Assembly: GCA_018883075.1 (NCBI GenBank) | Contig: VEQU01000006.1 | Span: forward strand, 1 to 63,220 | DNA: 63,220 nt | Origin: Mycobacterium sp. | GTDB lineage: Bacteria > Actinomycetota > Actinomycetes > Mycobacteriales > Mycobacteriaceae | Direction of reading: 5' to 3' | Shown here: positions 61,912 through 63,220 of the stretch, one piece after another | Layout of the letters: each line of letters begins with the position of its first letter | Position numbering within the stretch: position 1 is the first letter of the stretch | Position numbers and translations under genes: made by a program | The notes under the pieces: model-generated | Database searches by the model: none | What the model was told of the DNA's origin: nothing | Seen by the model: the letters and a program-made list of their open reading frames with translations, nothing else

Positions 61912-63138
61912 TCACCGGGCAGTGACGCCGCGGATCGCGTAGATCCCCGCTCCCACCGCGATCACCGTCGCGCCGGCCAGCACCGAGGATGCCGGGAGGA
62001 AGGCGGCGAGTAACAGGCAACCCGCCAGCCCCAGCACCGGGACCGCCCGCGCGGCGGCCGAACCGGGCAGCGTCAGTGCCGCGGCGTTGGCGACCGCGTA
62101 GTACAGCAGCACCGCCAAGGACGAAAAGCCGATGACGGCGCGCACATCGGCCACCGCGGCTATCGCAGCGACCACTGCACCGACCGCAATTTCGGCGCGG
62201 TGTGGCACGCCGAAGCGGGTATGTACCGCGGCCAGCGCCGCCGGCAGATGGCCGTCGCGCGCCATGGCCAGTATCGTGCGCGACACCCCAAGGATGAGTG
62301 ACAGCAGTGATCCCAGCGCCGCCACCGCAGCCCCCGCCGTCACCACTGGAACGAAACCCGCTGCGCCGCAGGCCCTCATGGCCTCGGCCAGCGGGGCCTG
62401 TGAGGCGGCCAGTCGCTCCGGGCCCAGCACCGACAGGACGGTCACCGCGACAGCGGCGTAGACCGCCAGAGCGATGCCGAGTGCCAGCGGGATCGCCCGC
62501 GGAATGGTGCGCGACGGGTCCCGCACCTCTTCGCCCAGTGTGGCGATGCGCGCGTAACCGGCGAAGGCGAAGAACAGCAGGCCGGCCGCCTGCAATACGC
62601 CTGCGACGCTGCCGCTGATCGGCAGGGGCCCAGGCCGCGGAGCCGAGGAGGATGCCGCCACCGCCACCACCCCGGCCAGTACCGCGCATGTCAACGCGAC
62701 GATCAGCCGGGTCATCAACGCCGACTTCGCGATACCCCGGTAGTTCACCGCCGTCACCGCCGCCACCGCCGCCACCGCCACCGCGTGGGCGTGCGCGGGC
62801 CACAGGTACAGCCCGACCGTCAGCGCCATCGCCGCGCACGACGCCGTCTTTCCGACGATGAAACTCCACCCGGCCAGGTACCCGGCAAACCCGCCGAGCC
62901 GCTCACGGCCGTAGACGTAGGCGCCGCCGGACTGCGGATACCGGGCGGCCAGACGTGCCGAGGATGTCGCATTGCAGTAGGCCACCGCTGCCGCGACCGC
63001 CAGACCCACCAGCAGGGCCGACCCGGCTGCGGCGGCCGCGGGTGCGAAGACCACGAACACCCCCGCGCCGATCATCGACCCCAGGCCGACGACCACGGCG
63101 TCGCCGGTACCGAGCCGGCGTTGCAGCGACGCGCTCAG
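61912..63138 (-). CDS. APC-superfamily amino acid/polyamine permease
   Basis: About 11-12 hydrophobic segments. LGTGDAVVVGLGSMIGAGVFVV is the first APC helix (GxG-IGxGIF), NYRGIAKSALMTRLIVA and GLLFFAFAGYARIATLGEEVRDPSRTIPRAI (Glu/Arg loop) are also family marks. 408 aa if begun at CTG 63138, which overlaps the upstream stop (CTGA) and restores the usual N terminus LSASLQRRLGTGDAV; the first standard codon, GTG 63096, removes that part and gives 394 aa. Transports an amino acid by proton symport or exchange; substrate unknown. Confidence 0.85.
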   Translation of the reverse strand: MSASLQRRLGTGDAVVVGLGSMIGAGVFVVFAPAAAAAGSALLVGLAVAAAVAYCNATSSARLAARYPQSGGAYVYGRERLGGFAGYLAGWSFIVGKTASCAAMALTVGLYLWPAHAHAVAVAAVAAVTAVNYRGIAKSALMTRLIVALTCAVLAGVVAVAASSSAPRPGPLPISGSVAGVLQAAGLLFFAFAGYARIATLGEEVRDPSRTIPRAIPLALGIALAVYAAVAVTVLSVLGPERLAASQAPLAEAMRACGAAGFVPVVTAGAAVAALGSLLSLILGVSRTILAMARDGHLPAALAAVHTRFGVPHRAEIAVGAVVAAIAAVADVRAVIGFSSLAVLLYYAVANAAALTLPGSAAARAVPVLGLAGCLLLAAFLPASSVLAGATVIAVGAGIYAIRGVTAR

Positions 63139-63220
63139 CGGCGGGCGCGTACCGCGTTGAGAATCAGGTCCCCGACGTAGGCCGCCGCACCCGCCGCCGC
63201 CAGCCGACGGGTCTTCGCAG
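63135..63220 (-). CDS. C-terminal end of an upstream gene (partial)
   Basis: The minus strand from the right edge reads ...AKTRRLAAAGAAAYVGDLILNAVRARR then TGA (63137-63135). Coding is inferred from the continued frame and the 4-bp overlap with the permease start. The rest lies outside the window; family not recognisable from 27 residues. Confidence 0.5.
   Translation of the reverse strand, partial: AKTRRLAAAGAAAYVGDLILNAVRARR

Overview
The window is high-GC actinobacterial DNA, almost certainly from an environmental, fast-growing mycobacterium (Mycolicibacterium type). The evidence is gene content: an HspR-controlled dnaK-grpE-dnaJ-hspR operon, clpB with a HAIR operator, ttfA, fgd1 (F420-dependent glucose-6-phosphate dehydrogenase), glnX-glnH-pknG, mutT3, lpqL, a 13E12-family HNH gene, and many lipoproteins with clear lipoboxes. 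From memory the order follows the M. tuberculosis Rv035x-Rv041x region, with insertions and inversions. Start codons are often GTG, and 1-4 bp stop/start overlaps are common, so most same-strand runs are operons.

Layout. 1-6.0 kb: a Pro/Thr-rich membrane protein cut by the left edge, an LLM flavin/F420 oxidoreductase, two lipoproteins (one a chagasin-like protease inhibitor), two divergent SDR oxidoreductases and a secreted alkaline-phosphatase-superfamily protein. 6.2-14.1 kb: a secreted pectate-lyase-like beta-helix protein, an operon of a DsbA-like protein, an SLC13-type permease and a membrane-anchored binding protein, an erythrin-VIT1 iron transporter, and the 13E12 HNH gene with an SOS box on its start codon. 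14.2-18.4 kb: the chaperone operon. 18.4-24.9 kb (minus strand): an acyl-CoA synthetase, ketoacid-dehydrogenase-like E1alpha, E1beta and E2, a free acyl carrier protein and an aldose 1-epimerase, all tightly coupled. 24.9-32.0 kb: a small protein, clpB, a 32-bp tandem repeat, ttfA, pyrE, an Rv0381c-like protein, a TrmH-family methyltransferase and a GH76 protein.

32.0-44.5 kb: LpqN-type lipoprotein, small secreted protein, DedA protein, fba, an anchored protein, a bacterial pentameric ligand-gated ion channel homologue, an alpha/beta hydrolase lipoprotein, a DUF3151 protein, a CDF metal exporter, an M50 protease, a membrane protein, a sulfotransferase-like protein, an Rv0358-like protein with a TTG start, purA and a hotdog thioesterase. 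44.5-63.2 kb: membrane protein, MMPL transporter, anchored protein, rhodanese, metZ, a small basic protein, MBL hydrolase, fgd1, pta-ackA, the glnX-glnH-pknG signalling operon (with a tetrapeptide repeat in the PknG N terminus), mutT3, lpqL, an APC permease and the tail of one more gene.

The most unusual items are the E1/E2 plus free ACP cluster (possible acyl-ACP formation rather than acyl-CoA), the pLGIC homologue, the permease plus anchored binding-protein operon, and the PknG repeat. No tRNA, rRNA, CRISPR array or insertion sequence was recognised, and no gap between genes exceeds about 220 bp.
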